The translations under genes and the position numbers were made by a program. The notes below the pieces were generated by a model that saw nothing but the letters and a program-made list of their open reading frames with translations, was not told where the DNA came from and did not search any database. A stretch of 64,000 nucleotides of DNA from Nitrospirota bacterium (GTDB lineage: Bacteria > Nitrospirota > Thermodesulfovibrionia > UBA6902). Location: contig JACRMS010000014.1 in NCBI GenBank assembly GCA_016214845.1, forward strand, positions 43,595 through 107,594, in the 5' to 3' direction. Below are positions 28,852 to 37,610 of the stretch, one piece after another (the stretch's first letter is position 1; every line of letters starts with the position of its first letter).

Positions 28852-28880
28852 ATAATATCACTTGATACAAACCGTGTCAA
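28852..28880 (-). promoter_or_regulatory. Sigma-70 promoter with overlapping palindrome (HspR site?)
   Basis: On the minus strand there is TTGACA (28875-28880), a 17-nt spacer and TATTAT (28852-28857), a near-consensus promoter ending 49 nt before the dnaJ ATG. The inverted repeat TTGACAC-N5-GTATCAA (28862-28880) covers the -35 box and spacer. It resembles the HspR HAIR sequence (CTTGAGT-N7-ACTCAAG) only in part, so the assignment to HspR is an inference from location. Confidence 0.65.
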
Positions 28881-29090
28881 TATGTGTTATGTAAGACCGC
28901 ATGGGGACAGCCCTTCTTTTAAATCATATATCACACATGGCAGTGCAAAACAAGATATGTTGTCTTATTACGTCGCTATCCTTCACGCTATGAGAGTTGT
29001 CGCGCTTTTTTCTGTTGCGCATTACCGACGTTTTGCGTATGATATTTTCCATCACCCCACTTTTCTTTTAAGGAGAATTAGAAAAATATC

Positions 29091-30847
29091 ATGGCGGCAA
29101 ATAACTTCAGGGAAAAAGCAAATTTCATCTGCTCAATCGCTGACTTGCTGCGCGGGCATTATAAACAGGCTGACTATGGCAAGGTGATTTTGCCTTTTAC
29201 CGTGCTGAGGCGGCTGGACTCAGTGTTACAACCTACCAAAAAAATGTACTGGTTGCCTACGAAAAGCATAAAGGCAAGAAGCCTGAAGTTCTTGAGCCGA
29301 TTTTAAATAATGCTGCAAAAGCCAAATTTCATAATCGAAGCAAATTTGACTTTGCTGAATTGGCCAAGGACCACAACAACATTGCCGCGAACCTCCGCAA
29401 TTACATCAAGGGATTTTCAATTAGCGTTCAGGAAATCATTGAATATTTCAGCTTTGAAGATCAGATAAGAAAGCTGGACGAATACGATTTACTGTATTTG
29501 ATAGTGAAACGTTTTGCTGAGTTTAACGGAGTGTTTAAAGATGTGGACTCTATCCATATGGGCTATATATTTGAGGAGCTCATTCGCAAGTTCGCTGAAC
29601 TAAGCAACGAAACTGCCGGAGAACACTTCACCCCCCGTGAGGTCATCCGCCTTATGGTAAATCTGCTGTTTGTAAACGATAAAGCAATTCTGCGCAAACA
29701 AGGGATTGTTAAAACAATGTATGACCCTGCTGGCGGAACAGGCGGTATGCTTTCGGTTGCAGAGGAATATTTGCATGAATTGAATCCTGATGCAAAGCTG
29801 GAAGTATTCGGGCAGGAGATCAATCCTGAGTCCTACGCCATATGCAAATCTGATATGCTCATCAAAGGACAGAATCCTGCAAACATCAAATTCGGCAATA
29901 CCTTCACACAGGATGGCCTGGAAGGTGAAAACTTTGACTATATGCTAAGTAATCCGCCTTTTGGCGTGGACTGGAAGAAGGCAGAGAAATACATTAAAGA
30001 CGAATTTGCCAACAAAGGTTTTGCGGGCCGCTTTGGCGCAGGATTGCCACCTATCAGCGATGGGTAGTTGCTGTTCTTACAGCACATGATTTCCAAGATG
30101 AAACGCAGCGCCGGTGGGAGCCGGATCGGTATAGTGTTCAATGGATCTCCTTTGTTCAGCGGTGGGGCAGGTAGCGGCCCCAGCGAAATACGCAAATGGA
30201 TTATTGAAAATGACATGCTGGAAGCGATCATTGCCATGCCTGATCAGTTGTTTTATAACACGGGGATTTCCACGTACATCTGGATAGTGACTGACCGAAA
30301 GAGTAAAGAGCGTAAAGGCAAAGTACAGCTTATCAATGCAACCGGCGCTGATAAGGAAGACAAAAACAATCCATATTACAGCAAGATGCTCCGCAGTCTT
30401 GGTAATAAGAGAAAAGAGATTCATGAAGAAGCCATTAGCCTCATAACCAGAATCTACGGAGAATTCAAAGAAGGCCCATATTGTAAAATATTCGACAACG
30501 ACGATTTTGGTTACAGGCGGATAACTGTTGAGCGGCCTAAGCGGGGTGAGAAGGGCAAGATAGAAAAAGACCGAAAAGGCAACCCTGTGCCGGATGCTGA
30601 TTTGCGTGATTTTGAAAATGTGCCGCTGAATGAAGATGTTGAAGAATACTTTAAACGGGAAGTGTTACCGCATGTGCCGGATGCCTGGATTGACCACGGC
30701 AAGACCAAGGTGGGATATGAGATAAATTTCACCAAATACTTCTACAAGTATAAGCCGCTCCGCAGTCTGGAAGAGATAAGGAAAGATATTCTGGCGCTGG
30801 AAGCGGAAACGGATGGAGAGATAAAGAGAGTCTTGAACTTTGATTAA
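29091..30847 (+). pseudogene. hsdM: Type I DNA methyltransferase HsdM, interrupted
   Basis: Type I modification subunit in three pieces. The start (29091, MAANNFREKANFI, then DYGKVILPFTVLRRLD) is intact. The frame breaks at a run of seven A at 29238-29244; one added A restores the family-like continuation (LVAYEKHKGKKPEV). The main part carries DPAGGTGGM (SAM binding) and NPPFG (catalytic NPPF). At 30065-30067 an in-frame TAG replaces the Gln expected in ISDGQLLFLQHM; the rest to 30847 is open. Repaired length would be ~585 residues. Either a decaying gene or sequence error; if real, the system could not methylate. A ribosome site (AAGGAG) lies a little far from the ATG. Confidence 0.85.
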
Positions 30848-31293
30848 AATGATTAAATGAAGACTATGATTAACAAGGAATATCCAGAGAGTGAGTTAAC
30901 TGGCAAAATCATCGGATGTGCGATGGAAGTTCATCGCATTTTAGGAAATGGCTTTCAGGAGGTCATTTATCAAAGGGCTTTGGCAATTGAGATGACACAA
31001 CAAAACCTGGTATTCAGTCGAGAGCATGAAATGGATATTTTTTATAAAGGAGAGAATATCGGCACAAGAAGAGTCGATTTCTTTGTAGGAGATAAAATCA
31101 TGGTTGAGCTAAAAGCGATAAAAGAGCTGGAAGATGTGCATTTGGCTCAGGCAATAAATTATCTTGAGGCCTACGGACTTAATATCGGGCTGCTGATAAA
31201 TTTCGGCAAGACAAGCTTACAATTCAAACGGGTAATGAAGCCTTGCATAAAATCATAGTCAATCATGCAATCATATGAATCATAGTTTAAGAC
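30830..31293. repeat. Inverted-repeat element copy 1, enclosing a GxxExxY gene
   Basis: The left arm (30830-30873) begins GTCTTGAACTTTGATT and ends ACTATGATTAA. The right arm (31249-31293) is its imperfect reverse complement over ~43 nt, ending AATCATAGTTTAAGAC. The arms bracket the GxxExxY frame exactly. The left arm also encodes the last residues and stop of hsdM (LNFD), and the right arm supplies the hsdS start codon. Two further copies of the same arm pair lie in this locus with no gene between the arms. Confidence 0.75.
30857..31258 (+). CDS. GxxExxY family protein (PD-(D/E)XK-like)
   Basis: A 133-residue GxxExxY protein, named for the motif seen here as GNGFQEVIY. Further family features are TGKIIGCAMEVHRILG before it, then VDFFVGDKIMVELKA, which matches a PD-(D/E)XK nuclease core (Asp...Glu-x-Lys), and HLAQAINYLEAYGL. 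Function is unproven; nuclease or RNA-processing roles are guesses from the fold. It sits between hsdM and hsdS, within long inverted repeats that include its first and last codons. No ribosome site is evident; the start may be the Met at residue 4. It looks like cargo dropped into the operon. Confidence 0.75.
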   Translation: MKTMINKEYPESELTGKIIGCAMEVHRILGNGFQEVIYQRALAIEMTQQNLVFSREHEMDIFYKGENIGTRRVDFFVGDKIMVELKAIKELEDVHLAQAINYLEAYGLNIGLLINFGKTSLQFKRVMKPCIKS

Positions 31294-32708
31294 AGATGAA
31301 GCACTACGAAAAATATAAGCCTTCAGGAATTGAATGGTTAGGTGAGATACCGGAACATTGGGGAGTGAAGCGGCTAAAGTTCAACACCTATATAAAAGCA
31401 CGAGTGGGTTGGCATGGGCTCCGAGCAGATGAGTTTTCTTTAACAGAGGGTGTTTTTTGCGTGACCGGAACGGACTTACAAAATGGAGAGATTAATTGGG
31501 AGAACTGCTATCGTGTGAGCGAGGAAAGATATGAGGAAGACCCTTACATACAGCTAAGGGGAAACGATTTATTAATAACCAAAGACGGCACAATTGGGAA
31601 AGTTGCAGTTGTAAAAAACTTAAATGAAAGGGCCACACTCAATAGTGGCGTATTTGTTGTAAGGCCTGAAAGAAAGGAATATGTGACGCCTTTTATGTAT
31701 TGGGCGTTACAATCACCTGTTTTTTCTGAATACGTGAATTATACTTCAAAAGGTTCCACTATCAATCATCTCTACCAAGAAACTTTTTTTAATCTGCCAT
31801 TTATTTTACCGTTGCCTGAAGAACAAACTGCCATTGCCAACTACCTTGACGAGAAGACCACTCAAATAGACTCTCTCATCGCCAACAAGCAAAAGCTGAT
31901 TGATCTGTTGAAAGAGGAACGAACAGCGATCATCAATCAGGCGGTGACAAAAGGTCTGAACTATGATTCAAATGATTCAATGAACACTATGATTAAAAGA
32001 AGCGACGAGAAAAATCATAGTCAATCAAACAATCAAATAAATCATAGTTCAAGACGGATGAAACCCAGCGGCATTGAATGGCTCGGCGATATCCCGGAGC
32101 ATTGGGAAGTTAAGAAGTTGAGGTATGTGGCAGATGTGGTTTTAGGCAAGATGCTTACAAATGAGGACAAAGGTGGTTATCATTTGAAGCCTTATCTGAG
32201 AGCCGCCAATCTACAATGGTTAAATGTTGATGTTTCAGATGTGAAAGAAATGTGGTTTTCTCCTGCTGAGCTTGAAAAGCTCAAACTAAAAGAGAACGAT
32301 TTATTAGTAAGCGAAGGCGGTGAGGTAGGAAGAACTTGTATTTGGAATGAAGAACTTGACGAGTGTTATATTCAGAATTCAGTTCATAAAATAACTGTCC
32401 TAAATCCGAACGAACCAAAATATTTTCTTTATCAATTTTACAGCTTAGGGCAGAACGGCATTTTCGAGTCAATGGTTAATCGGATAAGCATTGCTCATTT
32501 AACCGGCGAAAAAATAAAAGAGGTTACCTTATTAGTGCCGCCGCAAGACGAACAAACCTCCATCGTTCACCACATAGAAACCCACACTACCCGCATCGCC
32601 GCCACCATCTCCAAAATCGAAAAAGAAATAGAGCTGATGCAGGAATACCGCACGGCCTTAATCAGCGAAGTAGTGACTGGGAAGGTGAAGGTCTCGAACT
32701 TTGATTAG
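31275..32708 (+). CDS. hsdS: Type I restriction specificity subunit HsdS
   Basis: A 477-residue DNA-recognition subunit with the usual two halves. Each starts with a near-identical block (KPSGIEWLGEIPEHW at ~residue 15; PSGIEWLGDIPEHW at ~260), runs through a variable target-recognition domain, and ends in a coiled conserved region (EEQTAIANYLDEKTTQIDSL; DEQTSIVHHIETHTTRIAAT). The central linker (~residues 227-260) is encoded by a 102-nt palindromic element and reads as Asn/Ser-rich sequence (KNHSQSNNQINHSSRRMK). The start lies in the right arm of element copy 1; MNHSLRQ may be a repeat-made extension and the true start could be the next Met. Confidence 0.85.
   Translation: MNHSLRQMKHYEKYKPSGIEWLGEIPEHWGVKRLKFNTYIKARVGWHGLRADEFSLTEGVFCVTGTDLQNGEINWENCYRVSEERYEEDPYIQLRGNDLLITKDGTIGKVAVVKNLNERATLNSGVFVVRPERKEYVTPFMYWALQSPVFSEYVNYTSKGSTINHLYQETFFNLPFILPLPEEQTAIANYLDEKTTQIDSLIANKQKLIDLLKEERTAIINQAVTKGLNYDSNDSMNTMIKRSDEKNHSQSNNQINHSSRRMKPSGIEWLGDIPEHWEVKKLRYVADVVLGKMLTNEDKGGYHLKPYLRAANLQWLNVDVSDVKEMWFSPAELEKLKLKENDLLVSEGGEVGRTCIWNEELDECYIQNSVHKITVLNPNEPKYFLYQFYSLGQNGIFESMVNRISIAHLTGEKIKEVTLLVPPQDEQTSIVHHIETHTTRIAATISKIEKEIELMQEYRTALISEVVTGKVKVSNFD
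31954..32055. repeat. Inverted-repeat element copy 2, inside hsdS
   Basis: Left arm 31954-31995 (GTCTGAACTATGATTC... ACTATGATTA), loop of about 16 nt, right arm 32012-32055 (AAATCATAGTCAATCA ... CATAGTTCAAGAC). It is an empty form of the element around the GxxExxY gene. It is 102 nt, a multiple of three, and leaves the hsdS frame open. Confidence 0.75.
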
Positions 32709-32799
32709 GATGATTAATTGAATACTATGAAAAAAGATAAAACAGAAAAAACTGAAAATCAAAGTCCATCAGTCAATCAAGTAAATCATAGTTCAAGAC
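32691..32799. repeat. Inverted-repeat element copy 3, hsdS/rhuM junction
   Basis: Left arm 32691-32733 (GTCTCGAACTTTGATT...), right arm 32757-32799 (AATCAAAGTCCATCAG ... ATAGTTCAAGAC), loop ~23 nt. The left arm contains the hsdS stop (ending SNFD, compare LNFD in hsdM) and the rhuM start, so the first ~27 residues of RhuM are encoded by the element. Confidence 0.75.
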
Positions 32800-33719
32800 A
32801 ACTTACACCAAAAGAAGGCGACATAATTTTTTATTCAACTCCAGATGGAGCAGTACATATCGAGGTGTTCTTTCAGAACGAAACCTTCTGGCTGAGTCAA
32901 AAGAAGATGGCTGAGTTGTTCGGAGTGGAGGTCCACACTATAAATTATCACCTTAAAGAAATATTTAAGTCCGGGGAATTAAAAGAAGATTCAGTTATTC
33001 GAAAAATTCGAACAACTGCCGAGGACGGTAAGAACTACCTCACCAACTTTTATAATCTTGACGCTATAATCGCCGTGGGCTACAGGGTTAACAGCTATCA
33101 GGCTACTCAGTTCCGCATATGGGCAACCAGGACTCTTCGTGAGTTTATCATCAAAGGTTTCGTGCTGGATGATGAACGGCTAAAGCAGGGCAAGCGATTC
33201 GGGAAGGATTACTTTGATGAGCTGCTTGAGCGCATCCGTGAAATACGGGCATCTGAAAGACGCTTCTATCAAAAAATCACTGACATCTATGCACAATGCA
33301 GTATCGACTATGACCCCAAAGCTGAAATCACTCTGTTGTTTTACAAAACGGTCCAAAACAAACTCCATTGGGCGATAACGGGCAAGACAGCGCCTGAAAT
33401 TATTGCGGGCAGAGCTGATGCAGAAAAACCCTACATGGGTTTGCAGACGTGGAAGAATGCGCCAAAGGGAAAAATATTAAAATCGGATATAAGTGTAGCC
33501 AAGAACTACCTGAAGGAAAAAGAGATCAAGGCATTGGAGCGGATCGTTACGATGTATTTGGACTACGCTGAGAATCAGACTGCTCGCCAGATACCCATGA
33601 AAATGAAAGACTGGGTGCAAAAGCTGGATGCCTTCCTGCAGTTTAATGAATATGATATTTTGAAAGACGCAGGAAAAGTATCTCACGAAGTAGCTCTAAA
33701 TCTTGCCGAAAAAGAATAA
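32718..33719 (+). CDS. RhuM-family protein, C-terminus frameshifted
   Basis: A 333-residue protein of the RhuM (virulence protein) family, often found inside type I restriction loci. Conserved blocks are EVFFQNETFWLSQKKMAELF, a helix-turn-helix-like VHTINYHLKEIF, YNLDAIIAVGYRVNSYQATQ and FRIWATRTLREF. The first ~27 residues (Asn/Ser-rich, NQVNHSSRQ) derive from an inverted-repeat element. At 33717 the frame ends in TAA, but removing one base would continue as DKFRAIQDRAFESDF and further to a stop at 33798, as family members do; a 1-nt insertion has cut ~26 residues. Function in the locus is unknown. Confidence 0.75.
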   Translation: MNTMKKDKTEKTENQSPSVNQVNHSSRQLTPKEGDIIFYSTPDGAVHIEVFFQNETFWLSQKKMAELFGVEVHTINYHLKEIFKSGELKEDSVIRKIRTTAEDGKNYLTNFYNLDAIIAVGYRVNSYQATQFRIWATRTLREFIIKGFVLDDERLKQGKRFGKDYFDELLERIREIRASERRFYQKITDIYAQCSIDYDPKAEITLLFYKTVQNKLHWAITGKTAPEIIAGRADAEKPYMGLQTWKNAPKGKILKSDISVAKNYLKEKEIKALERIVTMYLDYAENQTARQIPMKMKDWVQKLDAFLQFNEYDILKDAGKVSHEVALNLAEKE

Positions 33720-33920
33720 TGATAAGTTTAGGGCAATACAGGACAGGGCTTTTGAGTCGGACTTTGATAGGGAAGTAAAGAAACTTAAAAAAGATTAAAT
33801 AAGTTTAAAAGAGTTTTAAACGTCTTTTAAAAGAGTTTTTTGAATTTGGCTTGAAATTTCAAGCTGTTACAAAAAATGTTATTAGAGATATTTTCAGAGA
33901 TTAAATAGCTGTAGAAAACA

Positions 33921-36920
33921 ATGAACAACGGAATACATACAGAATCCGCATTTGAATCAGCAATCGTGGGACACTTAACCTCCAACGGCTGGCATCTCGG
34001 CAATGCCTCGGACTTCAGCCGTGATTTGGCCTTTGATAAGAAAGCGGTTCTTTCATTCATCCAATCTTCGCAGCATAATGAGTGGTTAAAACTTCAGTCC
34101 TATTACAAAGACGAAACGGAAAGTAAATTCATACAGCGTCTTTTCAAGGAACTTGATCTGCGGGGAATGCTGGATGTTATACGACACGGCATAACAGACA
34201 GCGGTGTTAAATTCAGGATGGCGTATTTCAAACCTGACAGCGGCCTAAATCCCGAAACGGTTGAGCAATACAGGCAAAATAAACTATATGTGACGCGGCA
34301 GGTTTTCTTCTCAAGCAAAAACAATAGGAGTATTGATCTTTTACTTTCGTTAAACGGCTTGCCGGTTGCCACCATTGAGTTGAAAAATCATTTCACCGGG
34401 CAGTCTGTAAAAGAAGCAATGGAGCAGTATCGGACCAGCCGTGATCCGAAAGAATTACTGTTCCAGTTCAAGAAACGGGCATTGGTGCATTTCACTGTTG
34501 ACCCGGACGAGGTGTATCTCACTACAAAATTAGAATCCATTAATACAAGATTTCTGCCGTTCAACAAGGGTTTCAATAACGGTGCAGGCAATCCGCCTGC
34601 AAAAGATTACGCATCTTACAGAAGCTCATATTTTTGGGAAGAAGCGCTGAGTGTAGACAGTTGGCTCGAACTCATCAACTGCTTTATGCATTTACAAAAA
34701 GAGGAATATCTGGTTGACGGCAAAAAATACTGGAAAGAGAAAATGCTGTTTCCACGCTATCACCAGGTCGGTGTAGTTAGAAAACTTACCGCAGATACAA
34801 AGGCGAATGGGCCAGGCAAGAATTACCTTATTGAACATTCAGCAGGCAGCGGCAAGAGCAATTCAATTGCATGGCTCGCCTATCGTCTGAGCAGCCTCTA
34901 CAATGCGCAGGACAAGAAGGTTTTCGATTCCATCATCGTAATAACGGACCGGAATGTACTTGACCAGCAGCTTCAAAATACCGTCTATCAGTTTGAGCAC
35001 AAACAGGGAGTTGTACAACGCATAGATGAAAATGCTGAACAATTGGCGGAAGCAATAAAATCCGGAACGAGCATTATAATTACGACCCTGCAAAAATTCC
35101 CCTTTGCATTAAAACATCTCTCTGAGATGCCGGGCCGAAATTATGCAGTTATTATTGACGAAGCGCACAGCAGCCAGGGCGGTGAGTCAAGCCGAAAAAT
35201 GACAGAGGCCTTGGCTGGAAAGAATGTTTCATTGGAAGAAGCGGAAAAAATTGAGGGAGAATTCGAGGATGAGGAAGCGGACGAAGACGACTATATCCGT
35301 GAAACTATTAAAAAGCGCGGGCCGCAGAAGAACATAAGCATCTTTGCTTTTACCGCTACACCCAAGGCCAAGACATTGGAGGTGTTTGGGGTGAAGGACG
35401 CCGAGGGAAAACCGAAGCCCTTTCATCTCTATTCAATGAAGCAGGCGATTGAAGAAGGGTTTATTCTGGATGTGCTTAAGAATTATACGTCATATAAAGA
35501 ATACTATCGTTTCTCAAAAGCTATCGAAGATGATCCCGAATTGAATAAGAGTAAAGCGACAAAGGCGATAGGGCGCTTTGCATCCCTGCACCCGCACAGT
35601 CTGGCCCAAAAGACCGAGGTAATGATTGAGCACTTTCGGCAGGTAACGATGAAAAAAATAGGGGGCAAGGCAAAGGCCATGGTTGTCACTGCCTCCCGCA
35701 AGCATGCTTTAAGGTATTATCTGGAGTTCAAGGATTATATAAAAGAGCAGGGTTATGAAAAAGACATCCGTGCATTGGTAGCTTTTTCCGGCGCAGTGGT
35801 TGATGATCTTTTTCCGGAAGGTGTGACAGAATCGCAATTGAATGGTTTCGGTGAACTTGAATTGCCAGGGAAATTCACCACGGATGAATACCAGGTCTTG
35901 CTTGTAGCAGACAAGTATCAATATGGATTTGATCAACCGCTGCTGCATACGATGTATGTGGACAAAAAACTGTCCGGCGTACGGGCTGTGCAGACGCTTT
36001 CACGCTTAAACAGGACCCATCCTGGCAAGGAAGATACCTTTGTGCTGGATTTTGCCAATGACCGGCAAACCATTATTGATTCTTTCCAGCCGTATTACGA
36101 ACTGACAACAGTTTCCGAACCCACTGACCCAAACCATTTATATGACCTGAAAGGAAAGATGGATGCGGCCAATGTCTATTTTCAATCAGAGGTGGATGCT
36201 TTTTCCAAAGTGTTTTACAAACCAGGCATCTCGTCGATAAATGATCAAGGTAAAATGTATGCCTTTATTGATCCGGCAGTAGACCGTTTTAAGGCTCTGG
36301 AAGAAGAACCGCAGGACGAATTCAGAAAATCAATGACAAGTTATGTACGTTTGTATTCATTCCTTTCGCAAATAATGCCTTTCCAGGATGTAGATTTGGA
36401 AAAGCTGTATTCATTCGGACGGTTTTTGTTGAGCAAGCTTCCCAAGTCAGACTATACAGAGAGGCTTAAACTTGATAATGAAGTGGCACTGGAATATTAC
36501 CGCCTGCAAAAAATAGCCGAGGGAGATTTAGTACTGCAAGTGCAAGGTGAATATGGTATAGATCCGACAACAGAAGCAGGTATCAGCAGATCCAAAGACG
36601 AGAAGGATAAGTTATCCAATATCATCAAAGTTCTGAATGATAAATATGGAACTGATTTCAATAACACCGACAAACTGTTCTTTGACCAAATAGAAGAAGA
36701 ACTCTATCAGGATGAAGACCTTAAGAAACGGGCCTTGAACAATCCGATAGACAACTTTAAATATGCGTTTGAAGAAGTATTTATCAACAAACTGATTGAA
36801 CGGATGGATTCTAATCAGGAGATATTTGACAAAATCATGGAGAACACAGAATTCAAGAACGATGTTAAGGATTGGCTGACCAGGAAAATCTATCAGCGGT
36901 TTAACGAAAAACAGGCTTAG
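33921..36920 (+). CDS. hsdR: Type I restriction endonuclease HsdR
   Basis: A 999-residue motor/nuclease subunit, intact. N-terminal nuclease domain with the PD-(D/E)XK core (SIDLLLSLNGLPVATIELKN, positions ~136-155). Helicase domain with Walker A SAGSGKS (~308-314), DEAH box VIIDEAHSS (~411), motif III FAFTATPKA, motif VI QTLSRLNRTHPGK. A C-terminal helical region binds the methyltransferase core. It cuts unmethylated DNA after ATP-driven translocation. With hsdM broken, an active HsdR would be harmful unless another methylase protects, so the hsdM lesions need checking. A 200-nt gap precedes it and holds the frameshifted rhuM tail and AT-rich repeats (AAAAGAGTTTT twice). Confidence 0.9.
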   Translation: MNNGIHTESAFESAIVGHLTSNGWHLGNASDFSRDLAFDKKAVLSFIQSSQHNEWLKLQSYYKDETESKFIQRLFKELDLRGMLDVIRHGITDSGVKFRMAYFKPDSGLNPETVEQYRQNKLYVTRQVFFSSKNNRSIDLLLSLNGLPVATIELKNHFTGQSVKEAMEQYRTSRDPKELLFQFKKRALVHFTVDPDEVYLTTKLESINTRFLPFNKGFNNGAGNPPAKDYASYRSSYFWEEALSVDSWLELINCFMHLQKEEYLVDGKKYWKEKMLFPRYHQVGVVRKLTADTKANGPGKNYLIEHSAGSGKSNSIAWLAYRLSSLYNAQDKKVFDSIIVITDRNVLDQQLQNTVYQFEHKQGVVQRIDENAEQLAEAIKSGTSIIITTLQKFPFALKHLSEMPGRNYAVIIDEAHSSQGGESSRKMTEALAGKNVSLEEAEKIEGEFEDEEADEDDYIRETIKKRGPQKNISIFAFTATPKAKTLEVFGVKDAEGKPKPFHLYSMKQAIEEGFILDVLKNYTSYKEYYRFSKAIEDDPELNKSKATKAIGRFASLHPHSLAQKTEVMIEHFRQVTMKKIGGKAKAMVVTASRKHALRYYLEFKDYIKEQGYEKDIRALVAFSGAVVDDLFPEGVTESQLNGFGELELPGKFTTDEYQVLLVADKYQYGFDQPLLHTMYVDKKLSGVRAVQTLSRLNRTHPGKEDTFVLDFANDRQTIIDSFQPYYELTTVSEPTDPNHLYDLKGKMDAANVYFQSEVDAFSKVFYKPGISSINDQGKMYAFIDPAVDRFKALEEEPQDEFRKSMTSYVRLYSFLSQIMPFQDVDLEKLYSFGRFLLSKLPKSDYTERLKLDNEVALEYYRLQKIAEGDLVLQVQGEYGIDPTTEAGISRSKDEKDKLSNIIKVLNDKYGTDFNNTDKLFFDQIEEELYQDEDLKKRALNNPIDNFKYAFEEVFINKLIERMDSNQEIFDKIMENTEFKNDVKDWLTRKIYQRFNEKQA

Positions 36921-36961
36921 TTAATAATATAAAATATCCCAAACAGTTTCAAAAAAGAAAA

Positions 36962-37606
36962 TTAGAAAGCCGGCAGGGGAAGCTTCCGGTTCAGGTACTT
37001 GAGATGCTTTTTCATGAAGGTAAGTTCAGCTATGGTGTCCACGTCGTACCAGAAAGGAAGGAGGGACAGCTTAATGTCCAGCGGCCCTATGTTATCGAGG
37101 GTTTGATTCAGGACTTTGGATGAGTCCCATTGAATATTATTAAATATCTCAGGGACGATCTTTTTCTTTGCGCCTATCAGATACAAGCCGCCGTCGCAGC
37201 AGGGGCCAAGCACAAAGTCGTTTTTCCCCAGGGATGTAAACGCCTTCCTTATATAATTCATCGGTATTGTAGGGCTGTCGCTGCCGATCAGCACGATCTC
37301 CGAAAAACCCTTTTTAAAATGGTCCTTGAAGGCGTTGACGATCCTTTCTCCGAGGTCCGCGCCGCACTGGCTGAAGCTTTTCATATTATGCTTTTTCGTA
37401 AGCTCAATAAAGAAATCGTGGTCTACTGACGGGGCGCAGCCTAAAATTCTGTCTATCCCTTTTAGCCGCGCGCACTGAGAAACTATCTCCGCCACAAACG
37501 TCTTGTAGACTTCAACTGTCTTTTCTGCGCCGAGATCGGCCTGCAATCTTGTTTTTACGGTGCCGGGAACAGGGGCTTTGACAAAAGTGATGAGGGCTTT
37601 TTTCAT
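36962..37606 (-). CDS. TIGR04282/DUF2064 glycosyltransferase-like protein
   Basis: A 214-residue nucleotide-diphospho-sugar-transferase-fold protein of the TIGR04282 (DUF2064) family. Opening ALITFVKAPVPGTVKTRL, then IVLIGSDSPTIPMNYI with the metal-binding Asp-Ser-Asp, and FVLGPCCDGGLYLIG. Members are linked to arsenosugar synthesis in some bacteria, but this context gives no support for a given substrate. The longer frame begins at 37648 inside the PilZ gene; the ATG at 37606, 4 nt after the PilZ stop, starts directly on the conserved strand and was chosen. It converges with hsdR. Confidence 0.75.
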   Translation of the reverse strand: MKKALITFVKAPVPGTVKTRLQADLGAEKTVEVYKTFVAEIVSQCARLKGIDRILGCAPSVDHDFFIELTKKHNMKSFSQCGADLGERIVNAFKDHFKKGFSEIVLIGSDSPTIPMNYIRKAFTSLGKNDFVLGPCCDGGLYLIGAKKKIVPEIFNNIQWDSSKVLNQTLDNIGPLDIKLSLLPFWYDVDTIAELTFMKKHLKYLNRKLPLPAF

Positions 37607-37610
37607 GGGG

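Noticed and set aside
30830..32799. Arms of the inverted-repeat element as a CRISPR or as a classic IS
   Set aside because: No regular spacers and no transposase; the arms are paired and inverted, with GxxExxY as the only cargo.
33800..33845. AT-rich palindrome before hsdR as terminator
   Set aside because: Only A/T-rich direct repeats (AAAAGAGTTTT); no stable G-C stem.
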